64,000 bases of DNA from Sphingomonas mali NBRC 15500 (GTDB lineage: Bacteria; Pseudomonadota; Alphaproteobacteria; Sphingomonadales; Sphingomonadaceae): the NCBI RefSeq assembly GCF_001598415.1, contig NZ_BCYX01000001.1:124001-188000 (forward strand). Reading direction: 5' to 3'. The position numbers and the translations under genes are program-made. The notes under the pieces were generated by a model. The model saw only the letters and a program-made list of their open reading frames with translations. It was not told where the DNA came from and ran no database searches. Within the stretch, counting starts at the first letter, position 1. Every line of letters starts with the position of its first letter. Positions 20,297 through 29,280 of this stretch are shown here, piece after piece.

Positions 20297-20986
20297 TCAG
20301 TCGAAATGCTCAAGATAGCGCGCGAACATCACGCACACTTCGCGGTTGATGATATCGGCGTCGCGGTCGGGTTCCTCGACCACCATCTCGCTCGCCGAGT
20401 AGCCGAGCTCGACGATCAGCCGGCAGGCCACCTGCACCCGCCGCTCATCGCTATTGGGATATTGCCGGCGCAGCGTCTCGGCGAACGCGCCCGCCACCAT
20501 GTCGCGCGAGCGGATGCGCAGATCGTTGAGCAGCGGCACCGCGCGCAACGCGCGGCCGATCGCGATGCCGCCGGGAAATTCGCGGTGGACCGCGACCATG
20601 CGTTCCTGGATCGCGATGCTCTTGGCCAGCCGCTCCTCGAACGTCGCGCCGGTCAGGCCGCCCTCGGCGACCCAAATGAGCACCTCATCGTCCTGCGCGC
20701 GCATCAGCCGGTCGCCGAGCTCTTTCAGGACGGCATATTTGTTGGGGAAATAGCGATAGAGTGCCGGCGGCGTCAGCCCGGCTCGCTGGCAGATCAGGTT
20801 GGTGGTAAGTTGTTCAAAGCCGATCTCGCGCAGCAATTCGCCGGCGACGTCGAGAATCAGTTCGAACGTGTCCTGGCCACGTGCCTGGATCGGGCGATGC
20901 TTGGTCGCAAGCGGAATGGCCCGGCGGCGGCGCTTGCCACCGGTGGCCTTGGCGGCGCGATCGGAAGGAGAAGAGGCTGTTGTCAT
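20297..20986 (-). CDS. TetR family transcriptional regulator
   Basis: Protein of 229 aa with an N-terminal HTH (about 45-85: LLREIGFEQLTTNLICQRAG, LTPPALYRYFPNKYAVL) after a long basic arm (GGKRRRRAIPLATKHRP). The C-terminal ligand domain is helical and unassigned. Its ATG overlaps the end of the MFS gene (4 nt), so it is inside the operon it probably controls. A palindromic operator candidate lies upstream of the TonB gene. Confidence 0.9.
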   Translation of the reverse strand: MTTASSPSDRAAKATGGKRRRRAIPLATKHRPIQARGQDTFELILDVAGELLREIGFEQLTTNLICQRAGLTPPALYRYFPNKYAVLKELGDRLMRAQDDEVLIWVAEGGLTGATFEERLAKSIAIQERMVAVHREFPGGIAIGRALRAVPLLNDLRIRSRDMVAGAFAETLRRQYPNSDERRVQVACRLIVELGYSASEMVVEEPDRDADIINREVCVMFARYLEHFD

Positions 20987-22167
20987 GCGGCGAACGAGTG
21001 GCGTTTGGCCCGGACAAAGTACAGCAGCATGACGATGATGAGCGAAGTGCCCAGCAACCCGATTCCGAGCGTCAGGCTTTGCCGCACATCCGCCTCACCG
21101 ACGACCAGCGATGCCAGGAATGGCCCCGCGCTGCAGCCGAGCAACGCCGCGCCCGATCCGAACATCGCCGCGCGTCGCGTCGGGTCGGCGTCGATCGCCA
21201 GCGGGGTGAAGAACGGTGAGGCGAACATCCACAAAAAGCCGAACATCGCCGAGACGGTCAGGAAAACCGTGACGCCGGGGAGGTAGGCGAAGACGATCAT
21301 CGCGGCGCCCATGCCGAGCAGCGAGACGACCAAGGTCGGAGCGGTCGGCAAGCGCCCAGCGGCAAAGGTAGCGATCAATCCGCCCGCGACCTGCGCGCCG
21401 AGCGACAGCGCCATCGCCAGCCCTGCGGTGCCTGCGGGATGCCCCGACTGGCGCGACAGTGGCTCGACATAGATCCACACCGCCAGGATGCCGGCATTGA
21501 ACGCGAAAGCGGCCGCGAGCGCGACCAGCCCACGTGTGCTCAGCCGCCCGGTCGGCTCATCAGGGTCAACCGGCAATACCGCCAGGCTGTTGGGCACCAC
21601 CAGTCCGGCGAGACCGGTCGCGATCCCGATCGCGGCAAGCACCGCGAACCCCACCCCTACGCCAGCCGCCCCTTCTACCAGGGCACCCAATGCCGCGACG
21701 ATCACCGCCTGCGCCAGCGTCTGGACGGTCAGGTAGATCGCCGCCCAACGATCCGGACGCGCCGATCGCACAATCATCGCGGTCATCAGCCAGATCAACG
21801 CGCCACTGGGAATGCCGTTGAGGCCGCGGACGAGCACCACCATCCAGCCATCGACGACGATCGACAACGCGTTGAGCCCGGCCATCGCGAGCCCGCACAG
21901 GATCGTCAGCAGCCGCAGGTTCCTGATGCCGTAGAGCGGCCCGGTCAGTCCCGCCGCCACGCCCATCGCCAGCAATTCGGCGGTCCCCGCCTGGCCGAGT
22001 TGCGCCGGACTGATCCGGCCCGATGCCTCGAGCCCACCGAGCAACAGCGGCCCGACGCCGGCGAACAGAATCCCGGCGACGCCCGCGAACAGGATCGCGC
22101 CGATCTGCGCCGCGCTGGGCCGCGCGCCGATCCAGCCATGTGTGCTCTTCGTTGCGATGTCGGTCAC
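20983..22167 (-). CDS. MFS transporter
   Basis: Protein of 394 aa with about 12 hydrophobic segments and the usual central loop (SLAVLPVDPDEPTGRLSTRG). Loop 2-3 is PLYGIRNLRLLTIL. It lies 13 nt after the TonB receptor gene, pointing to outer- and inner-membrane passage of one substrate. Import is more likely than export given the catabolic genes downstream, but direction cannot be read from sequence. Confidence 0.88.
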   Translation of the reverse strand: MTDIATKSTHGWIGARPSAAQIGAILFAGVAGILFAGVGPLLLGGLEASGRISPAQLGQAGTAELLAMGVAAGLTGPLYGIRNLRLLTILCGLAMAGLNALSIVVDGWMVVLVRGLNGIPSGALIWLMTAMIVRSARPDRWAAIYLTVQTLAQAVIVAALGALVEGAAGVGVGFAVLAAIGIATGLAGLVVPNSLAVLPVDPDEPTGRLSTRGLVALAAAFAFNAGILAVWIYVEPLSRQSGHPAGTAGLAMALSLGAQVAGGLIATFAAGRLPTAPTLVVSLLGMGAAMIVFAYLPGVTVFLTVSAMFGFLWMFASPFFTPLAIDADPTRRAAMFGSGAALLGCSAGPFLASLVVGEADVRQSLTLGIGLLGTSLIIVMLLYFVRAKRHSFAA

Positions 22168-22180
22168 GCCGGTCCGCCGA

Positions 22181-24433
22181 TCAGTAATGCGCGCGGAGAT
22201 AGAGGCCGTAAGTGCGTGGCGGCCCGACGCTGACGACGTCGAAGCCTAGGCTCGCGATCGGCGTAATGTCTGAGATGTTGGTCTCTCCGAAGATGTTCTT
22301 TCCCCACACGCCGATCTCGAGCTTGTTGCGCACAAGCTGCACGCCCAACCGCCCATCGACATAGACCCTGGCCTGATCGCTCAGGCGCGGCGTATTGGCG
22401 GTGTCGAAGAACACCTTGCTGCGATAGCTCGCGCTGACATTCGCGACGATCGCGCCGAACGATACCGGCTGGGTGTAGTCGACCGCGGTCTGGACGCTGA
22501 TTTTAGGAGCCGACGGCAGCGTGTTGCCGGAATAATCGGTGCCGGCCGACACGAAGTTTCGGTAGGTCGCGTTGAGATAGGCCGCGTTCATCGAGATGGT
22601 CAGCCCTCGCGCCGGCGTCGCCTCCAGTTCGAGCTCACCACCGTACATGCGCGCGGCGGACGCGTTGGTGAACAGCTGGCGCGTGATGAAGCCGTCGATC
22701 ACCGTCGTGTACACCTGAAGGTTCTGATAGTCATAGTAGAAGGCAGCCAGGTTGGCGCGCAGCGTGCGGTGGAGCAATTCGGTCTTCAAGCCGGCTTCAT
22801 AAGCATTGACGGTCTCGTCCCGGTACGGCCCGATATCGGCGATATTGCCAGTCTGGCCGCTGAAGAAGCCGCCGCTCTTGGTGCCGCGACTGTAGCTCGC
22901 ATAAGCGTTTACGTTGGGCGTGAAGCGATATTGCAGTCCGAATTTGCCGGACACCGAATCGAAGGTCTTGGAACCGTCGAAGGTGAAGAACGGCGTGCCG
23001 GTATTGGTCTCTCCGCTAAAGTAATGAAAATCCTTGTGGTCGGCCGAATAGCGCAGCCCGAGGGTCGCGGTCAGCCGGCTGGTCAGGTCATAGTCGAGCT
23101 GGCCGAACGCCGCATAGCTGTCGGTCTTCTGCGCCAGCGGCCAGACGAAGCGGCCGATCCCAGACGCTGGGTCGGCGGGCAGGATCGCGAGCACGTCATA
23201 GGCCGAATTGTTGGTCAGATCGTCATGAGCATAATAGAGCCCGAACACGTAGCGCAGGGTCGGCTTGCCACTCGATTGCAAGCGCAATTCCTGGCTGAAG
23301 GTGTTCTGGCGCGCGATGTAGCTGGCGGTGATCACCGGCAGCGGATTGGCGTCCGTCTCCTCCTGGTCGTTGCGGTCGGCATGCTGATAGCCGGTCACCG
23401 CGACGATATCGGCCGAGCCGAGATTGATCGTCAGCGTATTGGCAACGGTGAAGAGGTTGACCTTGTCCTTCCCCTCGAAGCTGTAATCGCCTTCGTAGAG
23501 ATTCTTGCTGGCATTGGCGTAGCCGAGCACGTTCGTGCAGTTCGCAGTGCCGTAATAAGCTGGCGCACAGAGGCCGTCGGGGCCGGCGACGTCCGGGCTG
23601 ACCGGGAACAGGGTGCGATTATAGGCCCAGATCGATCCGCCGCGCGACTTGCCAACGGTGACCGCGAGGTCGTCGGTGATCGCGCTCGACGGCGTGAAAT
23701 GGACGCTGCCACGCACAGCCCAGCGATCGGCGTTGTTGCCGCGATTGCCAGTGAGCCGGTTGACCGAATAGCCATCGTCGCGCTGGTAGAGGCCGGCGAC
23801 GCGTACGGACAGCAGATCCTTGGCCAGCGGCAGGCTGACCCCGCCCTGGAGGTTGACCGAGTCGAACCGGCCATATTCGGCCAGAAAGTCGGCTTCGACC
23901 TCGTTGCCTGGCTTGCGGCTGGTGACGTTGACCGCACCGCCCGTGGTGTTGCGGCCGTAGAGCGTGCCCTGCGGTCCGCGCAGGACCTCAGCCTGTTGCA
24001 AGTCGAAGAATGCGAAGCGCTGCGCCAGCGGCGATCCGACATAGACGCCGTCGGCATAGATGCCGACCGCGCTGGCGGTTGCCGGGTTGAAGTCGTTGAC
24101 GCCGACACCGCGGATGAAGATGCGCGGGTTGGCGCCGTTGTCGTCCGACTTGATCTGCAAACCCGGCGTTGCGTTCGACAGGTCGACCAAATCGAGGATG
24201 CGCTTGTTCTCGAGCGTCTTGCCGGTCACCGCGCTGACCGCGACGGGCACATCCTGGAGATTTTCGGAGCGCTTCTGCGCGGTGACGATGATGTCGTCGA
24301 CCCTCGGCGCGTTATCGTCGGGAGGTGTGGTTGCCGCCGTCGCAGGGTTACTCTGCGGCGCGTCCTGCGCCGATGCCGACCCGGCCCATGCAAGGGCCAC
24401 CAGCGAAACTCCAACTCCGACTGCTCGACGCAT
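22181..24433 (-). CDS. TonB-dependent outer-membrane receptor
   Basis: Protein of 750 aa. A signal peptide (MRRAVGVGVSLVALAWAGSASAQ) is followed by a TonB box-like DDIIVTAQKRSENLQDVPVAV, a plug domain (LYGRNTTGGAVNV) and a 22-strand barrel. It ends YGLYLRAHY with the aromatic terminal residue. AAGGAG precedes the ATG. It resembles the large sphingomonad family of receptors for organic nutrients, not siderophore receptors specifically. It heads the five-gene operon. Confidence 0.93.
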   Translation of the reverse strand: MRRAVGVGVSLVALAWAGSASAQDAPQSNPATAATTPPDDNAPRVDDIIVTAQKRSENLQDVPVAVSAVTGKTLENKRILDLVDLSNATPGLQIKSDDNGANPRIFIRGVGVNDFNPATASAVGIYADGVYVGSPLAQRFAFFDLQQAEVLRGPQGTLYGRNTTGGAVNVTSRKPGNEVEADFLAEYGRFDSVNLQGGVSLPLAKDLLSVRVAGLYQRDDGYSVNRLTGNRGNNADRWAVRGSVHFTPSSAITDDLAVTVGKSRGGSIWAYNRTLFPVSPDVAGPDGLCAPAYYGTANCTNVLGYANASKNLYEGDYSFEGKDKVNLFTVANTLTINLGSADIVAVTGYQHADRNDQEETDANPLPVITASYIARQNTFSQELRLQSSGKPTLRYVFGLYYAHDDLTNNSAYDVLAILPADPASGIGRFVWPLAQKTDSYAAFGQLDYDLTSRLTATLGLRYSADHKDFHYFSGETNTGTPFFTFDGSKTFDSVSGKFGLQYRFTPNVNAYASYSRGTKSGGFFSGQTGNIADIGPYRDETVNAYEAGLKTELLHRTLRANLAAFYYDYQNLQVYTTVIDGFITRQLFTNASAARMYGGELELEATPARGLTISMNAAYLNATYRNFVSAGTDYSGNTLPSAPKISVQTAVDYTQPVSFGAIVANVSASYRSKVFFDTANTPRLSDQARVYVDGRLGVQLVRNKLEIGVWGKNIFGETNISDITPIASLGFDVVSVGPPRTYGLYLRAHY

Positions 24434-25026
24434 AACCACTCCTTTTCGAGTGAGGATGCATAACGGTAGCATGAACTATCATAACTGCAAGACAGTCGCG
24501 GCAACGATGGATTTGCTTTGCAATACGTAATGTTACGGATGCTTGTTGAGGATTGGGGACAGCTCCAACCGGAACGAAATCGCCGTAGGCACGCCGGAAA
24601 GGCCCATGAAATGACGCTTTTGCGACTCGGTACTGGAGGCAAATGCGGCGGCCGGCATCCCTGCCCTGCGCCTGGCGTCGCATCCGGAGCGGAGATGGTC
24701 GAAAATGGACGACGGCGGCGCCCCTTCGACTCATCGCAAAACTCGGAAACTTTTGAGCTTTTGCGCGTTTTTACGCGCGATCACGCAGGTCGGTTCCTGA
24801 GCGGCCGCGTCGACGTCCTGAACAGAATCGAGCCGACACCCCCGAGGGGCAGCCGACCGCACCACTGAGCGGATGGCGAGCGACAGCGAACGACCTTCCT
24901 GTAGGTCGCATTCCGCGCGCTCCCGCGGGAGGGACGCCGATCACGGCATATTGCCGCATCACTCCTTCCCCTTGCGCGCGATGGACGCCGCGCGCGGCGC
25001 ATCGCGCGCAGGAGGAGGTTAGGGAT
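24434..25026. other. 593-bp intergenic region upstream of the TonB operon
   Basis: No convincing gene is seen. It must hold the divergent promoters for the TonB operon (minus) and the HdeD-like gene (plus). It contains CGTAA-TG-TTACG (24526-24537, 93 bp before the TonB ATG). A second inverted repeat around 24767-24782 (GCGCGT/ACGCGC around T4) has no T-run on either side. Open frames in this stretch lack family character and Shine-Dalgarno sites. Confidence 0.5.
24526..24537. promoter_or_regulatory. Candidate TetR operator
   Basis: Inverted repeat CGTAA-TG-TTACG placed about 93 bp upstream of the TonB receptor ATG. Short palindromes of this kind are usual TetR-family targets, and a tetR gene is in the operon. 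The half-sites are only 5 bp, so chance occurrence is quite possible. Confidence 0.3.
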
Positions 25027-25764
25027 ATGGACCGGCAGCGCACACGCGATATCGAGATCGAGCGCGACCCCGTCGACCGGGCGTCGAGGGACGGGTTTCC
25101 CGCGGACGACGCACCGACGCGGATGGGATCGGCACGCCGCGCCTTCGCGCAGTTTTCCACGCTCGCACCTGACGATTGGTTGCCGCCCGATGGGCAGTTC
25201 GACGAACAACTGAACGACCGTGCGGCCAATCACTGGCCGATCGTCGCGATCAAGGCGCTGCTCGCCATCGCGATGGGCGCGGCGGCCCTGGCCATCCCCG
25301 TACCCGCTCTGGGGTCGCTGATCGTGGCCTTCGCGCTCTATTGTTTTGCCGATGGCGTGGGATCCGCGGTGCTCGCCAGCCACCATGCGGTGAGCGGCAC
25401 GCGCTGGGCGTGGCAGGCGGTGGCCTCAGTGATCGGGCTGCTCGCGGGCTCCGCGGCGGTGATCTATCCCGACATGCCGATCGCGACGTTCCTGCGCCTG
25501 CTGACCGCCTGGTCGTTGCTGATCGGCCTGACCAGTGTGCTGGCCGCCGCACGGCTGGAGGACGATCACGGACGCGGCTGGCTGATCGGCAGCGGCGTCG
25601 TGCTGTTGTTCGTCGCGATCGTCACCGGCGTGGCGCTGCCATTGGCACCCGATATGGCGCTGCGCTCGATTGCCGCAGGCATCCTGGTCGCAGGCGTGCT
25701 GATGAGTGCGTTGGCGGTGCAACTCCGCGCGCATCGTCCGGACCGGATGGCCGCCAGCGCCTAA
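25027..25764 (+). CDS. HdeD-like (DUF308) membrane protein
   Basis: Protein of 245 aa. A charged N-terminal tail of about 65 aa precedes six hydrophobic segments arranged as DUF308 repeats (ALLAIAMGAAALAIPVPALG, then YCFADGVGSAV; VIGLLAGSAAVIYP). E. coli HdeD is an acid-stress membrane protein; function here is not shown. A strong AGGAGGAGG precedes the ATG. Confidence 0.85.
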   Translation: MDRQRTRDIEIERDPVDRASRDGFPADDAPTRMGSARRAFAQFSTLAPDDWLPPDGQFDEQLNDRAANHWPIVAIKALLAIAMGAAALAIPVPALGSLIVAFALYCFADGVGSAVLASHHAVSGTRWAWQAVASVIGLLAGSAAVIYPDMPIATFLRLLTAWSLLIGLTSVLAAARLEDDHGRGWLIGSGVVLLFVAIVTGVALPLAPDMALRSIAAGILVAGVLMSALAVQLRAHRPDRMAASA

Positions 25765-25772
25765 AAGCGGAA

Positions 25773-25804
25773 CTGCCCGCCGTCGCGATAGCGACGACGG
25801 GCAG
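25773..25804. terminator. Hairpin between convergent genes
   Basis: Near-perfect 14-bp inverted repeat (arms 25773-25786 and 25791-25804, one mismatch) with a GATA loop. It lies between the converging hdeD-like and rcnB-like genes. No T-run follows on either strand, so it may act as a two-way terminator or a 3'-end stabiliser. Confidence 0.55.
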
Positions 25805-25827
25805 CGTCCCCCAACGAACTGGTCAGA

Positions 25828-26751
25828 TCAGCGGCAACCGCAGTAGCAAGTGCACCGCACCCTGGGCCGCCACTTCTTCACCGGCGCGCGATAGACCTTT
25901 CGGGCGACCGGGCGGTACGTCTCGGTGATGTATTCGGTGGTCGTGGTCGTGGTCGTTGCGCCCGGAATCACGATCGTCGTCGTGGTGCCCGGCGGGGTGT
26001 AATAGGTGCCGGCATAGCCGCCGCGATAGGCAATGGTCGGCGCCGGTACGGGCGGCGGCACGGCGCGATAGTCCGTGCGTTCCTCGTAATAGCTGCTGTT
26101 GCCGCCATAGCCCGGCACGGCATAGTCAGCGCCAAACGCCGGAGCCGGGCCGCCAAAACTCGGCCCGGAGACATAGCCGTTGCTGTCGTCATAGGCATAA
26201 CCGTCGTCATAACGGTCCCAATTGATGTCGTAAGCGCCGTCATAGACCACGCCATAACGGTCGACGAGCAGCGCATCGTTGTAATAGCGCGTCCAATAAT
26301 AGCCGGCAGGCGGCGTCATCAGGCCGTAGAGCTGCCAATCACCGATCATGAAATTAGACGACAGCCAATAATTCGGAAGGCGCTTGCCGCGCTTGATGCG
26401 CGAATAGCCGTTCCAGCCGCCGGGCGCCTGGACACCGGCCCACCAATAGCCGCCGACGCGATTGCCCCAACGGCTGCGATTGCCGTTCCAGCCGCCGCGC
26501 CATTGGCCGCCATTGTTCCAATTCCCCGGATTGCCGGGGCGAGAACCGTTGCCATTCCAGCCGCCCGGGTTGCCCGGACGAGGACCTTGCCATTGGCCGG
26601 GATTGGGGCGCGGCATCGGCTGCCCTTGCGGCGGTTGGCCGCCTCTCCAGCCGCCAGCGGGCGCGCCGCCGGTGCCGAGTCGCTGGGCGTCGGCGGCACC
26701 GCAGCCGAAGGCCAAGGTGGCCGCAACAGCAGCAATCACTAGGGTCCGCAT
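25828..26751 (-). CDS. RcnB-like exported protein, Gly/Trp-rich with Cys-rich tail
   Basis: Protein of 307 aa with a signal peptide ([22 protein letters not shown]). A low-complexity Gly/Asn/Trp/Pro segment (about 30-95) is followed by an RcnB-type domain (KRLPNYWLSSNFMIGDWQLY, PPAGYYWTRYYNDALLVD). Then come a Tyr/Gly-rich part, a Thr run, and a basic end CTCYCGCR with four cysteines. RcnB is a periplasmic nickel/cobalt homeostasis protein in E. coli. Metal binding by the tail is an inference. Confidence 0.82.
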   Translation of the reverse strand: MRTLVIAAVAATLAFGCGAADAQRLGTGGAPAGGWRGGQPPQGQPMPRPNPGQWQGPRPGNPGGWNGNGSRPGNPGNWNNGGQWRGGWNGNRSRWGNRVGGYWWAGVQAPGGWNGYSRIKRGKRLPNYWLSSNFMIGDWQLYGLMTPPAGYYWTRYYNDALLVDRYGVVYDGAYDINWDRYDDGYAYDDSNGYVSGPSFGGPAPAFGADYAVPGYGGNSSYYEERTDYRAVPPPVPAPTIAYRGGYAGTYYTPPGTTTTIVIPGATTTTTTTEYITETYRPVARKVYRAPVKKWRPRVRCTCYCGCR

Positions 26752-26884
26752 GGTTAACACTCCCTGTTACTCGGCGCGGCCATTAACCAAGCGCGCGCGA
26801 TCAATCTTGGGAATAGGTACCAAAAACCCCGGTTTTCCGCCAGTTTTTCGCCAGCGTTATGTTTGTCCCGATCTGGATCAAGAT

Positions 26885-27370
26885 TCAGTCGTTAACCCTG
26901 TTCGTCAACAATCGCGCGATCTGTTCGATTCCGGCCGCGTCCTCTTCATCGAAGCGCGACGGTTCGGGACTGTCGAGATCGATCACCGCGACGACGCGAT
27001 CGCCCGACAGGATCGGCACGACCAATTCGGCTCGGCTCGCGGCGTCACACGCGATATGGCCGGGAAAAGCATGGACATCCGCGACGAGTTGGGTCTCGCG
27101 CGTCGCTGCGGCAGCGCCGCACACACCCTTGCCGAACGGAATGCGGATGCAGGCAGCCTTGCCCTGGAACGGGCCGAGCACGAGCTCGTCGCCGACATTG
27201 CGGTAGAAACCCGCCCAATTGAGGTCGGGCAGATATTGCCACAGCAAAGAAGCAACATTGGCCATGTTGGCGACCCCGTCGGACTCGCCCGCGGTGACGG
27301 CGTCACAGGCGGCGAGCAGGTCGCGATAAAGGTCGGGCTTTGAGCCGGCGGCGATGTCGAAGGCGTACAT
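26885..27370 (-). CDS. msrC: Free methionine-(R)-sulfoxide reductase (GAF domain)
   Basis: GAF-fold enzyme of 161 aa that reduces free Met-R-sulfoxide. Three cysteines at 74, 84 and 108 (KAACIRIPFGKGVCG, HIACD) have the same spacing as Cys84, Cys94 and Cys118 of the E. coli fRMsr. Start MYAFDIAAGSKPDLYRDLL at 27370; the frame is open upstream without family character. It stands 83 nt after the DUF2971 gene. Confidence 0.92.
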   Translation of the reverse strand: MYAFDIAAGSKPDLYRDLLAACDAVTAGESDGVANMANVASLLWQYLPDLNWAGFYRNVGDELVLGPFQGKAACIRIPFGKGVCGAAAATRETQLVADVHAFPGHIACDAASRAELVVPILSGDRVVAVIDLDSPEPSRFDEEDAAGIEQIARLLTNRVND

Positions 27371-27453
27371 GATGCGCCATGTAGCGATCGCGCGAGGCCA
27401 ACGGGAGGGGTCGAATGATCGCTGGTCCGCGATACCGGTAAGCCGAACAGGTT

Positions 27454-28134
27454 TTAGCCGGATTTCTTCTCGGCTCGCCCGGTCCCGCCGGCATGCCGCG
27501 CCGGATATTTCTCCAGCGCGCGTTGCCACGATACGCTGTCGGTCAAGCGCGATTGCACGATGCGGAGCTTTTCCCAGCCGGGGAGCTGATGGAGCAGACG
27601 CCGCGCGGTATCGACGAGGACCGGCGGGATTGTCGGGCTGAACGTGATACGGCTGACCGCGGCGCGGTCGAGCGGAATATGGATCACGTCGTCCTCGTCG
27701 CCGCCAACAGCGATCGCGCGGAATTCGGCTTCGTCTCGGAAACCGGCGCGCTTCATGAAGGGCAGCCGATGGATGTCGCTGGCGTCGATCGTCGCGATGT
27801 CGGCGATGCGGACATAGTCGACCGGCCCGATCAGGCAGTTGGGCCGGCCTTCGAACATCGCGCAGAACCGGGCCTTGTCGAAATGGACGCAGACACCCGC
27901 CGATCCGCCGGCGAATACCTGCCAATGATGGAAGGTTTCGGGCGCCTCGGTCAGACAGACCGCACCGACAAAGCCGTGGCCGAGATGTTCCTGATAGACC
28001 GCCATCGCCTTGCGGTCATTGGCATCGACCCAGGCCGACGGGCTGACGAGGGTGATCCGCTCGTTCATCAGCATGTCGATCACCACCGGCAGGCTGGTGT
28101 AGCGGCGCAGACTTGGCGTGGGCTTTCTCGCCAT
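27454..28134 (-). CDS. DUF2971-type protein
   Basis: Protein of 226 aa starting MARKPTPSLRRYTSLPVVID, with GAGGGA 6 nt upstream. The pattern matches DUF2971: an early RYTSL, then VSPSAWVDANDRKAM, CLTEAPETFHHWQVFAGGSAGVCVHFD, and a central DEAEFRAIAV. Such proteins often sit in defence or accessory loci, but here it is among housekeeping genes. Function unknown. Confidence 0.75.
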   Translation of the reverse strand: MARKPTPSLRRYTSLPVVIDMLMNERITLVSPSAWVDANDRKAMAVYQEHLGHGFVGAVCLTEAPETFHHWQVFAGGSAGVCVHFDKARFCAMFEGRPNCLIGPVDYVRIADIATIDASDIHRLPFMKRAGFRDEAEFRAIAVGGDEDDVIHIPLDRAAVSRITFSPTIPPVLVDTARRLLHQLPGWEKLRIVQSRLTDSVSWQRALEKYPARHAGGTGRAEKKSG

Positions 28135-28144
28135 ACTTGTTCCC

Positions 28145-28564
28145 TCAGTCGATGCGGACCCTGCCGCGCCCGGCCTTAACCGTGCTGCGACCCTTTTTCT
28201 CGTCGACACGCCTCGCCTTGGCGGCCCGCGATGGCTTGGTCTTTACGCGCTTGGCCTGGCGAACGTGCGCGGCGCGCACCAGTTCGGCCAGCCGCTCGCG
28301 CGCATCCTGGCGGTTCGCCTCCTGCGTACGGAAACGGCGCGCGGTGACCAGCAGCTCGCCGCCTGCCGTCATCCGGCTACCGGCTAGTTCCTTGAGCCGC
28401 TCATAGGCATAAGGCTGGAGGCCGAGCGCGAAGACATTGACGCGAAGCTGGACGGCAGTCGCCACCTTGTTGACATTCTGCCCGCCGGGGCCGGTCGCGG
28501 CGAGGAAACGTTCTTCAACGATTGCAGTATCGATCCGATCGACCCAGCCGTCGCCGTCACTCAT
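28145..28564 (-). CDS. arfB: Alternative ribosome-rescue factor ArfB (peptidyl-tRNA hydrolase)
   Basis: Protein of 139 aa with the catalytic GGQ in FLAATGPGGQNVNKVATAVQLR and a basic tail (KRVKTKPSRAAKARR, KKGRSTVKAGRGRVR) that enters the empty mRNA channel of stalled ribosomes. Length matches E. coli ArfB (140 aa). It overlaps the pseudouridine synthase gene by 8 nt. Confidence 0.93.
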   Translation of the reverse strand: MSDGDGWVDRIDTAIVEERFLAATGPGGQNVNKVATAVQLRVNVFALGLQPYAYERLKELAGSRMTAGGELLVTARRFRTQEANRQDARERLAELVRAAHVRQAKRVKTKPSRAAKARRVDEKKGRSTVKAGRGRVRID

Positions 28565-29210
28565 GGCCGAAGCCCGCCGCGGCGAACCTCTCCGGGATTG
28601 GCGCGATCGCCTCGATCGTCGGCTTGCCGTCGCGCGGGATGATCAGTTCGGCGGCATGGAGCAACATGCCGCCCTTGTCGGCACGACCATAGACCGGATC
28701 TCCGACCACCGGGATGCCCACTCCCTCGAGCGCATGGACGCGAATCTGATGGGTTCGACCGGTCGCCGGACGGAATTCGACCAGCGTCCGCCCACCGTCG
28801 GTGCGTAGCACGCGCCAGGCGGTACGCGCTGACTTGCCCTCGGGCGAGCCCGTCATCCGCCACCCCTCTTCGCGGGTCGAGACCTTGGCTAGCGGCAAGT
28901 CGATCACGCCTTCCACCTCGCCCGGCACACCCTCGAGCACGGCGAGATAGCGTTTCTCGACGCGGTTCGCTTCGAACGCCTGTTGCAGCCGGGCATGCGC
29001 CTTGGGATTGCGCGACAGCAACAGGCAGCCCGACGTATCCTGATCTAGTCTGTGCACCGCCATCGGCCAGCGCTGAAATCCGAACGTCAGGCTGTCGAGA
29101 TGATTTTCCAAGCTGATCCCACCGCGACGCGGCGGATCGACCGGCAGGCCCGCGGGCTTGTCGATCACCATCGCCTCACCGTCGAGGAACAACACTTTAT
29201 CCGCCAGCAT
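28557..29210 (-). CDS. RluA-family rRNA/tRNA pseudouridine synthase
   Basis: Protein of 217 aa. The catalytic Asp lies in MAVHRLDQDTSGCLL, and the C-terminal motif RPATGRTHQIRVH is intact. The start MLADKVLFLDGEAMVIDKP is chosen because upstream codons have no family character. There is no S4 domain, as in RluA/TruC-type enzymes. Target site cannot be named. Confidence 0.9.
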   Translation of the reverse strand: MLADKVLFLDGEAMVIDKPAGLPVDPPRRGGISLENHLDSLTFGFQRWPMAVHRLDQDTSGCLLLSRNPKAHARLQQAFEANRVEKRYLAVLEGVPGEVEGVIDLPLAKVSTREEGWRMTGSPEGKSARTAWRVLRTDGGRTLVEFRPATGRTHQIRVHALEGVGIPVVGDPVYGRADKGGMLLHAAELIIPRDGKPTIEAIAPIPERFAAAGFGHE

Positions 29211-29280
29211 GGTGCACCCCTTGCCACTCCAGCCGCCCCCGTGCCAGTGGTTGTGCGCTTTTCCCCCAGGGAGCGTGTTG

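Noticed and set aside
22769..24463. 564-codon plus-strand frame opposite the TonB receptor
   Set aside because: The receptor has signal peptide, plug and barrel end on the minus strand; the opposite frame is a composition shadow.
24767..24782. GCGCGT-T4-ACGCGC hairpin as a terminator
   Set aside because: No T-run follows on either strand and no gene end is near.
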